Below, in pieces: positions 1-6,588 of a stretch of 8,791 bases of DNA. Location: assembly GCA_002329525.1 (NCBI GenBank), contig DCTI01000007.1, forward strand, positions 7,006 to 15,796, read 5' to 3'. Source of the stretch: Negativicutes bacterium UBA1444. GTDB taxonomy: Bacteria; Bacillota; Negativicutes; UBA1444. Each line of letters opens with the position of its first letter. The first letter of the stretch is position 1. A model generated the notes under the pieces. The model was not told the DNA's origin. It searched no databases and saw only the letters and a program-made list of their open reading frames with translations. The translations under genes and the position numbers were made by a program.

Positions 1-1
1 G

Positions 2-331
2 GCCCGTCTGCGTGCCTTGTCCCGGCGGATGCTCCCCACCGACACGAAGGAACTGTTGACGGCAGCCGGACTCACCTTGGACCCCGCCCGCAGCGAAGTG
101 ATCACCGACCGTTCTGCCGTCAAGCTCACGGTGAAGGAAGCTATGATTCTGGAACTGCTCATCCGCAACTACGGTCAGGTCATTCCCACCGATCGCATTC
201 TGGAAAAAGTTTGGGGTGAACAGTCCGCCGTCTATCGTCCCTATGTCCACCTGTATATTCACTACCTGCGAAAAAAATTACCCGAACTCCATGTCAGAAC
301 GATCCATGAAGTCGGATATTGCATGCAATAA
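2..331 (+). CDS. Response regulator, OmpR/PhoB-type winged-helix output domain (5' partial)
   Basis: The reading frame is open from the window edge, so the start codon and the phosphoacceptor receiver domain lie outside. What remains begins with ARLRALSRRM, typical of the linker that ends the receiver domain and opens the output domain of OmpR-family regulators, and runs about 110 residues to a TAA stop. The visible order fits the winged-helix fold: a short beta stretch (LTLDPARSEV), LTVKEAMILELLIRN (the usual LT..E..LL..L helix), the GQVIPTDRILEKVWG segment, the recognition-helix region VYRPYVHLYIHYLRKKL, and the wing ending VRTIHEVGYCMQ. The family would bind DNA as a phosphorylation-controlled transcription factor paired with a sensor kinase. 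The wing reads EVGY where most members have RGVGY or RGxGY, so it is a somewhat divergent member. The target genes cannot be told from this fragment. A terminator follows closely, so it is the last gene of its transcript and probably unrelated to the flagellin gene behind it. Confidence 0.88.
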   Translation, partial: ARLRALSRRMLPTDTKELLTAAGLTLDPARSEVITDRSAVKLTVKEAMILELLIRNYGQVIPTDRILEKVWGEQSAVYRPYVHLYIHYLRKKLPELHVRTIHEVGYCMQ

Positions 332-358
332 GACAATGACTGTTTCTTTTTTCGTTTT

Positions 359-390
359 CCACACGCCGGCCGACGTGTGGATTTTTTATT
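359..390 (+). terminator. Rho-independent terminator after the response regulator
   Basis: A perfect 7-bp stem, CCACACG (359-365) with CGTGTGG (374-380), encloses an 8-base loop and is followed by ATTTTTTATT. It lies 28 bases after the response-regulator stop codon. The T-rich tail is on the plus strand only, so it should end the upstream transcript and insulate the flagellin gene. Confidence 0.85.
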
Positions 391-552
391 CAAAAAAATA
401 TTGTGAAAAGATTTCGTTTTCAAATTTTCTTCTAACTTCCATAGTCGAACAAATAGACAACCGGGGAAGGTAGAGGTGATTCCAATGAATTTGTCGACGT
501 AAACCCAACAGTTGTCAGTTTCCGGCACGGAACCAATGATTCCAGTCAAAGT
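391..552 (+). promoter_or_regulatory. Flagellin upstream region; promoter not clearly identifiable
   Basis: This gene-free stretch begins AT-rich (391-435), as expected upstream of a strong promoter, then turns mixed. Flagellin genes are usually read by sigma-28/SigD (TAAA, about 15 bases, GCCGATAA). The nearest matches are poor: TAAC (433-436) followed 16 bases later by ATAGACAA (453-460), or GTCGAACA (444-451) without a good -35. A promoter is likely by position, but neither box can be called confidently. Small structures occur in the presumed untranslated leader: TTCCG/CGGAA (520-524 with 528-532), and the octamer TGATTCCA twice (477-484 and 537-544). Confidence 0.3.
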
Positions 553-593
553 GGGGCAAGGATGCTCCCATGATTAAAAAAATTCAAGGAGGA
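551..593 (+). promoter_or_regulatory. Putative CsrA-binding leader with two GGA sites overlapping the flagellin Shine-Dalgarno
   Basis: Site 1 is a hairpin at 551-571. GGGGCA (553-558) pairs with TGC/CCC (563-565, 567-569) around a bulged T566, with T552-A570 and a G-T pair extending the stem. The apex reads AAGGAT, matching the ANGGAN hexaloop preferred by CsrA, and GCAAGGATGC matches the CsrA selection consensus core ACARGGAUGU at nearly every position. Site 2 is the Shine-Dalgarno itself, AAGGAGG (586-592), 8 bases before the ATG; its AAGGAG also fits ANGGAN. The two GGA cores are 28 bases apart, compatible with one CsrA dimer bridging them. In Bacillus subtilis the hag leader carries two such sites and CsrA blocks translation, relieved by FliW. 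Assigning that circuit here is inference; csrA and fliW are not in the window. Confidence 0.65.
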
Positions 594-600
594 ACGGATC

Positions 601-1824
601 ATGATTATCAACCACAACATGGCATCCCTCAACACGTTGAATTCGCTGAACGCCAACAATACGACCATGCAGAAGTCGTTGGCCAAATTGTCCTCTGGTC
701 TGCGGATCAACACGGCGGCCGACGACGCGGCCGGTCTGGCGATTTCCGAAAAAATGCGCGGCCAGATCAGCGGCCTCGATCAAGCCAGTTCCAATGCCCA
801 GGATAGCATCTCGCTCCTGCAAACAGCGGAAGGCGCCCTCGACGAAAGCACCAGCATCCTGCAACGGATGCGGGAACTGGCGGTCGAAGCCTCCAGCGAC
901 ACGCTGACCGACAGTGACCGGACCGACATCCAGTCGGAGTTCGACGAACTCATCGAGGAAATCGACCGGATCGCCCAGACCACCCAATTCAACACCAAAA
1001 ACCTGCTCGACGGTTCCATGAGCGAAGTCAACAAAAGCGTCACCGCCAATGTATCTACCAACACTTCTTTGAACGCGAACACACTGGCGGCCAGCACCTT
1101 GACCAGTCTGACCGACGCCAGCGGCAACTCGCTGGGAATCGAAGCGGGCGATACGATTAGCCTCAACTATGTCAAAGACGGGGCGCTGCAGACCACTTCA
1201 TTCACGGTCACTACCGCCACGACTCTTGGGGATCTCGATACCGGTGATTTCACCCTGGCCACGGCCACAACCGGCACCTTGACCGCCACGGCTGCAACCG
1301 GCGGCACTACCTCGGCCATCTACGGCATCACCTACACGGTGACGGATTCGGACGGGGATAAACGATCGACGGTCAGCGATACACTGTCCAGCTTTACGCA
1401 AACCACCGCCGCCAATGATCTGCGGGCCGATGGCTCCGCCACCGTTCTGATTGGCGCCAACACCGGCCAGAACTTGAATATTTCCATCGACGCCATGGAT
1501 GCCAGTTCGCTGGGCGTAAAGAATTTGACCGTCACTTCCCAAACCGCTGCGGAAGTCGCCATCTCAGTCATCGACACGGCAACCTCCATGGTTTCGGCCG
1601 CCCGTGGTAAAATGGGCGCCGAGGAAAACCGGCTGGAACACACGATCAATAACCTGACGACTTCCAGCGAAAACATCACTTCTGCCGAGTCCCGCATCCG
1701 CGACGTCGACATGGCCGCCGAAATGGCCGAGTACACCAACCTCAGCGTCATCAACCAAGCGGCCACCGCCATGTTAGCACAGGCCAATCAGCAGCCACAG
1801 CAGGTTCTGCAGTTGCTGCAATAA
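601..1824 (+). CDS. fliC: Flagellin (flagellar filament subunit)
   Basis: The 407-aa product is the structural subunit exported by the flagellar type III apparatus and polymerised into the filament. The N-terminal D0/D1 region (residues 1-140) carries hallmark segments: MIINHNMASLNTLNSLN, SSGLRINTAADDAAGLAISE (31-50), LQRMRELAVEA (87-97, the conserved D1 helix recognised by TLR5 in related flagellins) and TQFNTKNLLDG. The C-terminal D1/D0 region (about 335-407) holds NRLEHTINNL, ESRIRDVDMA and the terminal MLAQANQQPQQVLQLLQ. Between them lies a variable domain of roughly 150 residues, very rich in threonine (26 of 73 residues over 198-270), a plausible surface for O-glycosylation. There is no cysteine, as usual for flagellins. 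Start choice is secure: AAGGAGG lies 8 bases before the ATG, and the conserved N-terminus begins at once. It is followed by two genes that look like sugar-modification enzymes. Expression is probably controlled by CsrA through the leader. Confidence 0.98.
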   Translation: MIINHNMASLNTLNSLNANNTTMQKSLAKLSSGLRINTAADDAAGLAISEKMRGQISGLDQASSNAQDSISLLQTAEGALDESTSILQRMRELAVEASSDTLTDSDRTDIQSEFDELIEEIDRIAQTTQFNTKNLLDGSMSEVNKSVTANVSTNTSLNANTLAASTLTSLTDASGNSLGIEAGDTISLNYVKDGALQTTSFTVTTATTLGDLDTGDFTLATATTGTLTATAATGGTTSAIYGITYTVTDSDGDKRSTVSDTLSSFTQTTAANDLRADGSATVLIGANTGQNLNISIDAMDASSLGVKNLTVTSQTAAEVAISVIDTATSMVSAARGKMGAEENRLEHTINNLTTSSENITSAESRIRDVDMAAEMAEYTNLSVINQAATAMLAQANQQPQQVLQLLQ

Positions 1825-1868
1825 CCGAAACACTCTCACCTGACCCGGTTAAATCCAAGTGCAGTGTC

Positions 1869-1915
1869 AAACAGGGCCGTGCCGAAACTTCGGGTTCGGC
1901 ACGGCTCAACTGTTT
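1869..1915 (+). terminator. Strong hairpin after flagellin, probable (partial) terminator
   Basis: GCCGTGCCGAA (1876-1886) pairs perfectly with TTCGGCACGGC (1895-1905) over 11 bp with an 8-base loop. An outer AAACAG (1869-1874) / CTGTTT (1910-1915) lengthens the stem across a small internal loop. No proper U-run follows; only scattered Ts are present. It could terminate most flagellin transcripts, protect their 3' end, or let a fraction read through into the genes behind. The next ATG starts 2 bases after the structure. Confidence 0.6.
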
Positions 1916-1916
1916 C

Positions 1917-3647
1917 ATGAAGTCAAATCAGGAAACGAGGCGAATAATTTTGCCAACCAGTTGGTATCAGGCCATTCCGCCCATTCTGGAACAAATTCAG
2001 ATTGAAAAACCCGCATCGGTCCTGGACATCGGGGTCGGGTTCGGCAAGTATGGATTATTACTGCGAGATGTTCTGGACATTCCCTTCGAACGCTATCATA
2101 AAAAACAATGGCAAGTAAGAATCGACGGCATTGAGGCTTACGAACAGTATAAAAACCCTGTGCACGATTTCGCCTACGATCATGTTTATTATGGAAATGC
2201 AATGGAAATCATAGATCAGTTACCGATCTACGATTGCATTTTATTTATTGATGTTTTAGAACATTTTTCCAAGGACAACGGCCACGCATTCATCAAAAAG
2301 CTATTGGCTCACACTCAAAAATCGCTGCTTATTTCCACTCCACTATATCCGGCTGAACAAGAAGAATATCTCGGCAATCACTATGAACGGCACATCAGTC
2401 AATGGTCGCCAATCGACTTTGTTAAATATGATTTTCAGTACTTGCGGTTGGATATTGGCGAAAACGCCGCCCAATTATTTCAGCTTTTCCCAGACAAATC
2501 GCCGAGCATAAAAAACATCAATACAGCATCACCTACCGATCAGGAAGCGCATACGCCTTTGAACATCAGCTACATATTGCCGCATCGCCAATTGACCGGC
2601 GGGCTAAAAATGTTGCTGGAACAAATGTCTCAACTGCAAAAAAGAGGCCACAAAGTGTCCGCCTTGCTGCGAGGTCCGATCGGTTCCAAAGTATTGCCCG
2701 ACTGGTACGATGCCAAAATCGAACGAACTATTCTAGTTCCGCCGAATGAATCGTACAATAACTACTTGCAAAGCTGTGATATCGTGGTGGCAGGATGGGT
2801 TGAACAATTGGCGGAATTATCACCCGCTAAAATTCCCGTTGTGTACTGGGAGCAAGGTCACGAATGGCTGTTTGGAGATTGTAACAGCCTATTTCGTAAT
2901 TCCACCTTGCAAAGACGCCTAAATGAGCACTATTCTGCGAATGTCCATTTCGCTGCGGCTTCCGGAACGCTGCAAACGCTGCTGGCCACACGCTATCAAA
3001 TTAACCCGGCGCTTGTTTCTAATTTTGTCGATCTCGAATTCTATTCCCCTATCCGCCACTCGTTTAATAACCATGTTCTGTTAGTTGGAAATCCGTCATT
3101 ACGTTTCAAAGGATTCGATGTAGCCCTGCGAACCCTGCAATTGCTTTGGCAGCAAGGACATCGCTTCACCGCAACCTGGGTTTGTCAAACCAAACCCAAT
3201 GTCCAAGGCGCCAAGTTTCCCGTAAACATCGTAGTTCAGCCTTCCCAAGTCGACTTGGCGAACATTTACCGAAATGCCGATCTGTTCCTGTTTACGTCCT
3301 GGTATGAAGGATTCGGCATGCCCCCCCTGGAAGCAATGGCTTCGGGAGTTCCGGTAGTCACAACGGATTGTGGCGGCATCCGTGAATATATCCAGCCCGG
3401 CGTCAATGCGTTACTGGCCGATCCTGGCGATATCCGGTCGTTGGCCGCCGGTCTGGCATTCTTGATGAAAAACGAATCGGCCCGAAAAATGCTGATAGCG
3501 CACGGGCTGAAAACCGCCAGGCAATTCAGTCGGGAGAGAGCTATCACCCAATTGGAAAATCTGCTGTCGTCGATCGTAACTAGACAGGCTGAACAACACC
3601 CCGACTGTGCAACGTTATTGCCGCAATCGGCAAAAATCGGCGGGTAA
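1917..3647 (+). CDS. Fused SAM-dependent methyltransferase and GT4-family glycosyltransferase
   Basis: The 576-aa protein carries two enzymes. Residues about 12-200 form a class I SAM methyltransferase domain: motif I VLDIGVGFGKYG (35-46), an acidic residue after the second strand (IEAYE, E73), and CILFIDVLEHF (107-117) as the motif-IV region. Residues about 215-555 form a GT-B glycosyltransferase of family GT4: NISYILPHRQLTGGLKMLLE at the start, RFKGFD (396-401) with the usual donor-binding basic residue, and SWYEGFGMPPLEAMASGVPV with the EX7E pair E464 and E472, then TTDCGGIREYI. GT4 enzymes transfer sugar from nucleotide-sugar donors with retention. Behind flagellin and 5 bases before a second glycosyltransferase, a role in building or methyl-capping a flagellin glycan is the natural inference; cell-surface polysaccharide is the alternative. 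No Shine-Dalgarno precedes ATG1917; TTG1950, with GAGG at 1937-1940, is an alternative start that keeps both domains. Base composition is much more AT-rich than in flagellin. Confidence 0.85.
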   Translation: MKSNQETRRIILPTSWYQAIPPILEQIQIEKPASVLDIGVGFGKYGLLLRDVLDIPFERYHKKQWQVRIDGIEAYEQYKNPVHDFAYDHVYYGNAMEIIDQLPIYDCILFIDVLEHFSKDNGHAFIKKLLAHTQKSLLISTPLYPAEQEEYLGNHYERHISQWSPIDFVKYDFQYLRLDIGENAAQLFQLFPDKSPSIKNINTASPTDQEAHTPLNISYILPHRQLTGGLKMLLEQMSQLQKRGHKVSALLRGPIGSKVLPDWYDAKIERTILVPPNESYNNYLQSCDIVVAGWVEQLAELSPAKIPVVYWEQGHEWLFGDCNSLFRNSTLQRRLNEHYSANVHFAAASGTLQTLLATRYQINPALVSNFVDLEFYSPIRHSFNNHVLLVGNPSLRFKGFDVALRTLQLLWQQGHRFTATWVCQTKPNVQGAKFPVNIVVQPSQVDLANIYRNADLFLFTSWYEGFGMPPLEAMASGVPVVTTDCGGIREYIQPGVNALLADPGDIRSLAAGLAFLMKNESARKMLIAHGLKTARQFSRERAITQLENLLSSIVTRQAEQHPDCATLLPQSAKIGG

Positions 3648-3652
3648 CCATT

Positions 3653-5587
3653 ATGGCCACAATATCCCTGTGTGTGATCACCAAAAATGAGCAGAACAAT
3701 ATCGGCCGCTGCATCGACAGCGTAAAAAAACGTGTCAGTGAAATCATCGTCGTGGACACGGGGTCATCGGATGAAACCGTTGACATTGCCGCGAACATGG
3801 GCGCCACAGTTTTTCATTACGCATGGGCGGATGATTTTGCTTCGGCCCGCAATTTTGCACTGGATCAGGCCAGCGGCGACTGGATCGTCTTTCTGGACGC
3901 CGACGAGTATTTTGAACCGGAGAAATCCGCCAATCTGCCCGCTGTCATAAAGAAAGTGCACGGTAACCGCAAGGTCGATGCCGTCTGCATTTTGATGAAA
4001 CACCTGGAAAGACCGGATGGCCCGGTAATTGCCCATACACAGATAGTGCGGTTGTTTCGCCGTTCCCGGCTCATTCGTTATCAAGGCCGCATCCACGAGG
4101 CGATCTTCAATCGGGGCCGCAGCCCGGTTGTCGTCTATATCCCGGAATCGACACTGGCCATCCGCCATACGGGCTATTCGCAAATCACTTTGCCGGAAAA
4201 GGCACGTCGAAATCTGCCGCTGTTGGAGCAGGAAGTGGCGGATCACCACATCAATTGCCTGACCTACTACTATCTCAGCCAGTCCCATGTTCTGCTGCAT
4301 CAGTATGCGCAGGCTGCCCAATATGCATTGAAAGCGCTGGAAAACAATCCGGAGATCCTTGCCTCGACCGTTCATCACAAGCCCTATCTCTTCTATATCA
4401 AAAGCATGATTTTTTTGAACGAGTATCGAAGCGACGAAGTCGCCATGATGGTCAAAGAGGCATTACAAAAATATCCCGATCATCCGGAAATACTGCACTG
4501 TATCGGTGTGTACCACTTAAAGCTCGAGCATTATTCCCAAGCCTTGGTTTTCCTGAAGCAGGCCCTGGTTGCCAACCAAAATTTTCGCAGTACCCTGGAC
4601 AACGAATTCCCGAAAGTCGTCGGCCAAGTCCATGAAGAAATCGCCCTGATTTATGACAAAATGAACAAGCCGGCGCAATGCTTCGATCATTCGATCGCAG
4701 CTTTGCAAACGGAAAAGCATCTGGTTTCCGCGTTTTCGCTACTGATCTCCCTGGTCAAGGGGCAAAGGCCGGCCGACATCGTGCAGCTACTCAATCGACT
4801 TTATAATGTTCAAGATAAGGTTGATGTCGAATTTTTAGTGCGAAACCTGGCGATTTTAAATCAAAAGCAACTCTTCGCCCATTACCTGAAAATATTATCC
4901 GGTCGATTGCAAGGAAATTATTTTATCGGCATGAAATTTCTGGTCTGCGACAACTTTGAACCGGCATTTCAATGTTTTGCGGCGCTATTTCGGGAGACGG
5001 CGACCGACGGCGCCGAGCTGTTCGCCACAATCGCCGGCATTCTCGGCGATCAACCGGCTTGGCTCACGGCCCTTGCCCAGGCAGCCGGTTCCCCGTTGCA
5101 CCGAATCGCCCTCGCCTATTTCCATCCGCACAACACGCCGGTATTATCTGAAACGGACTTTTCGGCCTACTCCACATTTATTTTGAATATCATCAATCTG
5201 GCACCGACAGAACAGTTATTGCGCCTCCTCCGCATTTCGGCCCGCTTCCTGCTGGCGGATGCGGTAACGATAACGGTGGATCCGCTGATAAAGCAGCATG
5301 CCTATGACCCGGCATCGGTCTTTTGCCGCGAACAGTTGCAACGAACTGACCTCACTCCTGTTCTGACCGGGCAACTGAATGTCCGGGCGGGCTTCTGCTG
5401 CTACAAAGCCAAAGATTTCAGCCGCGCCGCCGACTTCTTCGCGCAGGCCCTGGAATTCGACGCCTCCCGGGCTGCTGCCGCCGAATTTCTTGGCTGGTCA
5501 TATCAACAATGCAACGATCCCGCTATTCGGGCCAAAATGAATACTATCCAGACCGCCCACGGTCTTGACGCTGCGGAAATCGCCTGA
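3653..5587 (+). CDS. GT2-family glycosyltransferase with TPR-like C-terminal tail
   Basis: The 644-aa protein opens with a GT-A fold family 2 domain: SLCVITKNEQNNIGRCIDSV (5-24), IIVVDTGSSDETVDIA (31-46, nucleotide-binding aspartate D35), FASARNFAL (62-70), and the metal-binding DxD-type motif FLDADE (80-85, D82 and D84). RYQGRIHEAIFNRG (142-155) corresponds to the conserved H-E segment seen in SunS-like and related enzymes that glycosylate peptides or proteins. After about residue 200 the protein is helical with TPR-like units, clearest near 204-231, 278-310 and 577-610, and ends without a membrane segment. A cytoplasmic enzyme that grips a protein substrate through its TPR tail and adds a sugar, probably to flagellin before export, fits the domain order and position. 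This is inference; a lipid-linked or polysaccharide acceptor is not excluded. The ATG sits 5 bases after the previous stop, with only a weak GGCGGG ahead, suggesting translational coupling. Confidence 0.87.
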   Translation: MATISLCVITKNEQNNIGRCIDSVKKRVSEIIVVDTGSSDETVDIAANMGATVFHYAWADDFASARNFALDQASGDWIVFLDADEYFEPEKSANLPAVIKKVHGNRKVDAVCILMKHLERPDGPVIAHTQIVRLFRRSRLIRYQGRIHEAIFNRGRSPVVVYIPESTLAIRHTGYSQITLPEKARRNLPLLEQEVADHHINCLTYYYLSQSHVLLHQYAQAAQYALKALENNPEILASTVHHKPYLFYIKSMIFLNEYRSDEVAMMVKEALQKYPDHPEILHCIGVYHLKLEHYSQALVFLKQALVANQNFRSTLDNEFPKVVGQVHEEIALIYDKMNKPAQCFDHSIAALQTEKHLVSAFSLLISLVKGQRPADIVQLLNRLYNVQDKVDVEFLVRNLAILNQKQLFAHYLKILSGRLQGNYFIGMKFLVCDNFEPAFQCFAALFRETATDGAELFATIAGILGDQPAWLTALAQAAGSPLHRIALAYFHPHNTPVLSETDFSAYSTFILNIINLAPTEQLLRLLRISARFLLADAVTITVDPLIKQHAYDPASVFCREQLQRTDLTPVLTGQLNVRAGFCCYKAKDFSRAADFFAQALEFDASRAAAAEFLGWSYQQCNDPAIRAKMNTIQTAHGLDAAEIA

Positions 5588-5611
5588 TCTCCCAAACACA
5601 GCAACAAGAGC

Positions 5612-5656
5612 AAAAAATGTCCCCCGTTGGCGATGGCCGGCGGGGGATTGTTATTT
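5612..5656. terminator. Bidirectional intrinsic terminator between convergent genes
   Basis: TCCCCCG (5620-5626) pairs with CGGGGGA (5641-5647). Inside, GGC (5629-5631) pairs with GCC (5636-5638), leaving a 4-base loop, and two G-T pairs link the two stems. On the plus strand TTGTTATTT follows; on the minus strand the six A at 5612-5617 read as a T6 run. It therefore serves both the glycosyltransferase operon and the convergent EF-hand gene. Confidence 0.85.
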
Positions 5657-5715
5657 ACAACAACAAATCAGAGTTCAAGCAACGGGAATTGGGTTCATGG
5701 AGAAGAATGCACATC

Positions 5716-6351
5716 CTATATGCTGGACACGGCTCCCGCATTACCGCCCAGTTTTGCGGCGTATTCGGTTTCCGTCAGTCCCCCGGATCCGTCCGTATCG
5801 AGACTTTTAAAAAGATTAGCCGCCATTTCTTCGGTTACATTATCAGGCCGGGCAGCCGCCAGTTCCTCAGCGCTCACCACACCGTCCTGATTGGTGTCAA
5901 GTTCGCTGAATGTCTGCGACTTCTCCGTCGAAGACCCCATTCCGCCTCCTCCACCCGGTGGCGGCGGCGGGGGCGGGGGTGCCTGGTTCATGGCCGTTTC
6001 ATACTCAGATTCCGTCAATGACCCGGATGTATCCGTGTCGAAACTGTTATAAAGGTTGGCGGCCATTTCCTCGGTCACATCGTCAGGTCGGGATGCCACA
6101 AATTCCTCCTGTGTGACCGCCCCGTCGCCATCCGCATCCATCTTGTCGTACATTTCCGATGTCGATAACATCGCTGCCTTCCCGGCATCGGACAATTGGA
6201 ACGTATCCCCGTCGGCGTTGCTCGCAACAACGCCCATCAGCGCATTCGAGTTTCCCTGAGGCGAATTGACGGCATTCTTGTTGCCGGACACACCGCTGTA
6301 GGGGTTGAGCAGCATGGATGCCAAGCTGCCGTTTACGGACGAAATACTCAC
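5716..6351 (-). CDS. Four-EF-hand calcium-binding protein with polyproline-polyglycine linker
   Basis: The 211-aa protein has four canonical 12-residue EF-hand loops: DADGDGAVTQEE (72-83), DTDTSGSLTESE (105-116), DTNQDGVVSAEE (152-163) and DTDGSGGLTETE (185-196). Each has D/N/S at positions 1, 3 and 5, Gly at 6 and Glu at 12, so calcium binding is likely. They form two pairs joined by PPPPPPPPGGGGGMG (125-139). The pairs are duplicates: residues 88-120 and 168-200 match at 23 of 33 positions, and the DNA repeat is offset by 240 bases. The N-terminal 70 residues (MSISSVNGSLASMLLNPYSG...) are Ser/Asn-rich, with no signal peptide and no membrane segment. The start is GTG with SD GAGGTG 6 bases upstream; an overlapping ATG two bases earlier is out of frame. 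The biological role is unknown. The protein might be a cytosolic calcium buffer or sensor, or exported by a non-Sec route; its place beside flagellar genes is suggestive only. Confidence 0.9.
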   Translation of the reverse strand: MSISSVNGSLASMLLNPYSGVSGNKNAVNSPQGNSNALMGVVASNADGDTFQLSDAGKAAMLSTSEMYDKMDADGDGAVTQEEFVASRPDDVTEEMAANLYNSFDTDTSGSLTESEYETAMNQAPPPPPPPPGGGGGMGSSTEKSQTFSELDTNQDGVVSAEELAAARPDNVTEEMAANLFKSLDTDGSGGLTETEYAAKLGGNAGAVSSI

Positions 6352-6357
6352 ATTTCA

Positions 6358-6363
6358 CACCTC
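6358..6363 (-). promoter_or_regulatory. Ribosome-binding site fixing the GTG start of the EF-hand gene
   Basis: Read on the minus strand this is GAGGTG, 6 bases before GTG (6349-6351). It supports the GTG, rather than the out-of-frame ATG at 6351-6353, as the initiation codon. Confidence 0.7.
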
Positions 6364-6401
6364 TTCCTCTTTTTTCTCCCGTGTCCCGTTGCTGCCGATT
6401 C

Positions 6402-6420
6402 GGATAAATATCTTTTATCC
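6402..6420. repeat. Inverted repeat in the EF-hand gene leader
   Basis: GGATAAA (6402-6408) and TTTATCC (6414-6420) are perfect inverted repeats around TATCT. On the minus strand the element lies between the proposed promoter and the Shine-Dalgarno of the EF-hand gene. It could be an operator for a dimeric regulator or an mRNA hairpin; nothing identifies a binding protein. Confidence 0.4.
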
Positions 6421-6429
6421 TGTATCTAC

Positions 6430-6457
6430 TTTATATCATCGTATTCTTCCCTTTGAA
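6430..6457 (-). promoter_or_regulatory. Putative sigma-A-type promoter of the EF-hand gene
   Basis: On the minus strand, TTCAAA (6452-6457) and TATAAA (6430-6435) are 16 bases apart and match the sigma-70/sigma-A boxes at 4 of 6 and 5 of 6 positions. This would put the transcript start near 6422 and give a leader of roughly 70 bases. Confidence 0.4.
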
Positions 6458-6558
6458 GATTCTTTAATCCAGCAATTTTGGCATTAATATTTTTCGTCTC
6501 TTCGATTGGGATTTTTTGTCCGTTGTCTGCTCGAAAAAAACTTCTCTGTAAATCGCTC

Positions 6559-6588
6559 TTGACAAATTCGGCCGAAAGATGGTAACTT
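6559..6588 (+). promoter_or_regulatory. Putative promoter of the dctP-larA operon
   Basis: A perfect TTGACA -35 box (6559-6564) is followed 18 bases later by TAACTT (6583-6588), a weak -10 box. A strong -35 with a poor -10 overlapped by a palindrome suggests a regulated promoter. The start of transcription would fall near 6595, leaving a leader of about 230 bases before dctP. Confidence 0.45.

Noticed and set aside
433..460. Sigma-28 promoter for flagellin
   Set aside because: The best boxes match only about half of the -10 consensus; kept as a low-confidence region, not called as a promoter.
780..1787. Long minus-strand open frames opposite the flagellin gene (780-1166, 1198-1542, 1332-1787)
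   Set aside because: They mirror the flagellin coding sequence, show no family motifs and have low-complexity Ser/Val-rich products typical of antisense shadows.
3764..4378. A 204-residue minus-strand open frame opposite the GT2 domain
   Set aside because: It is antisense to conserved GT2 motifs and has no recognisable domain.
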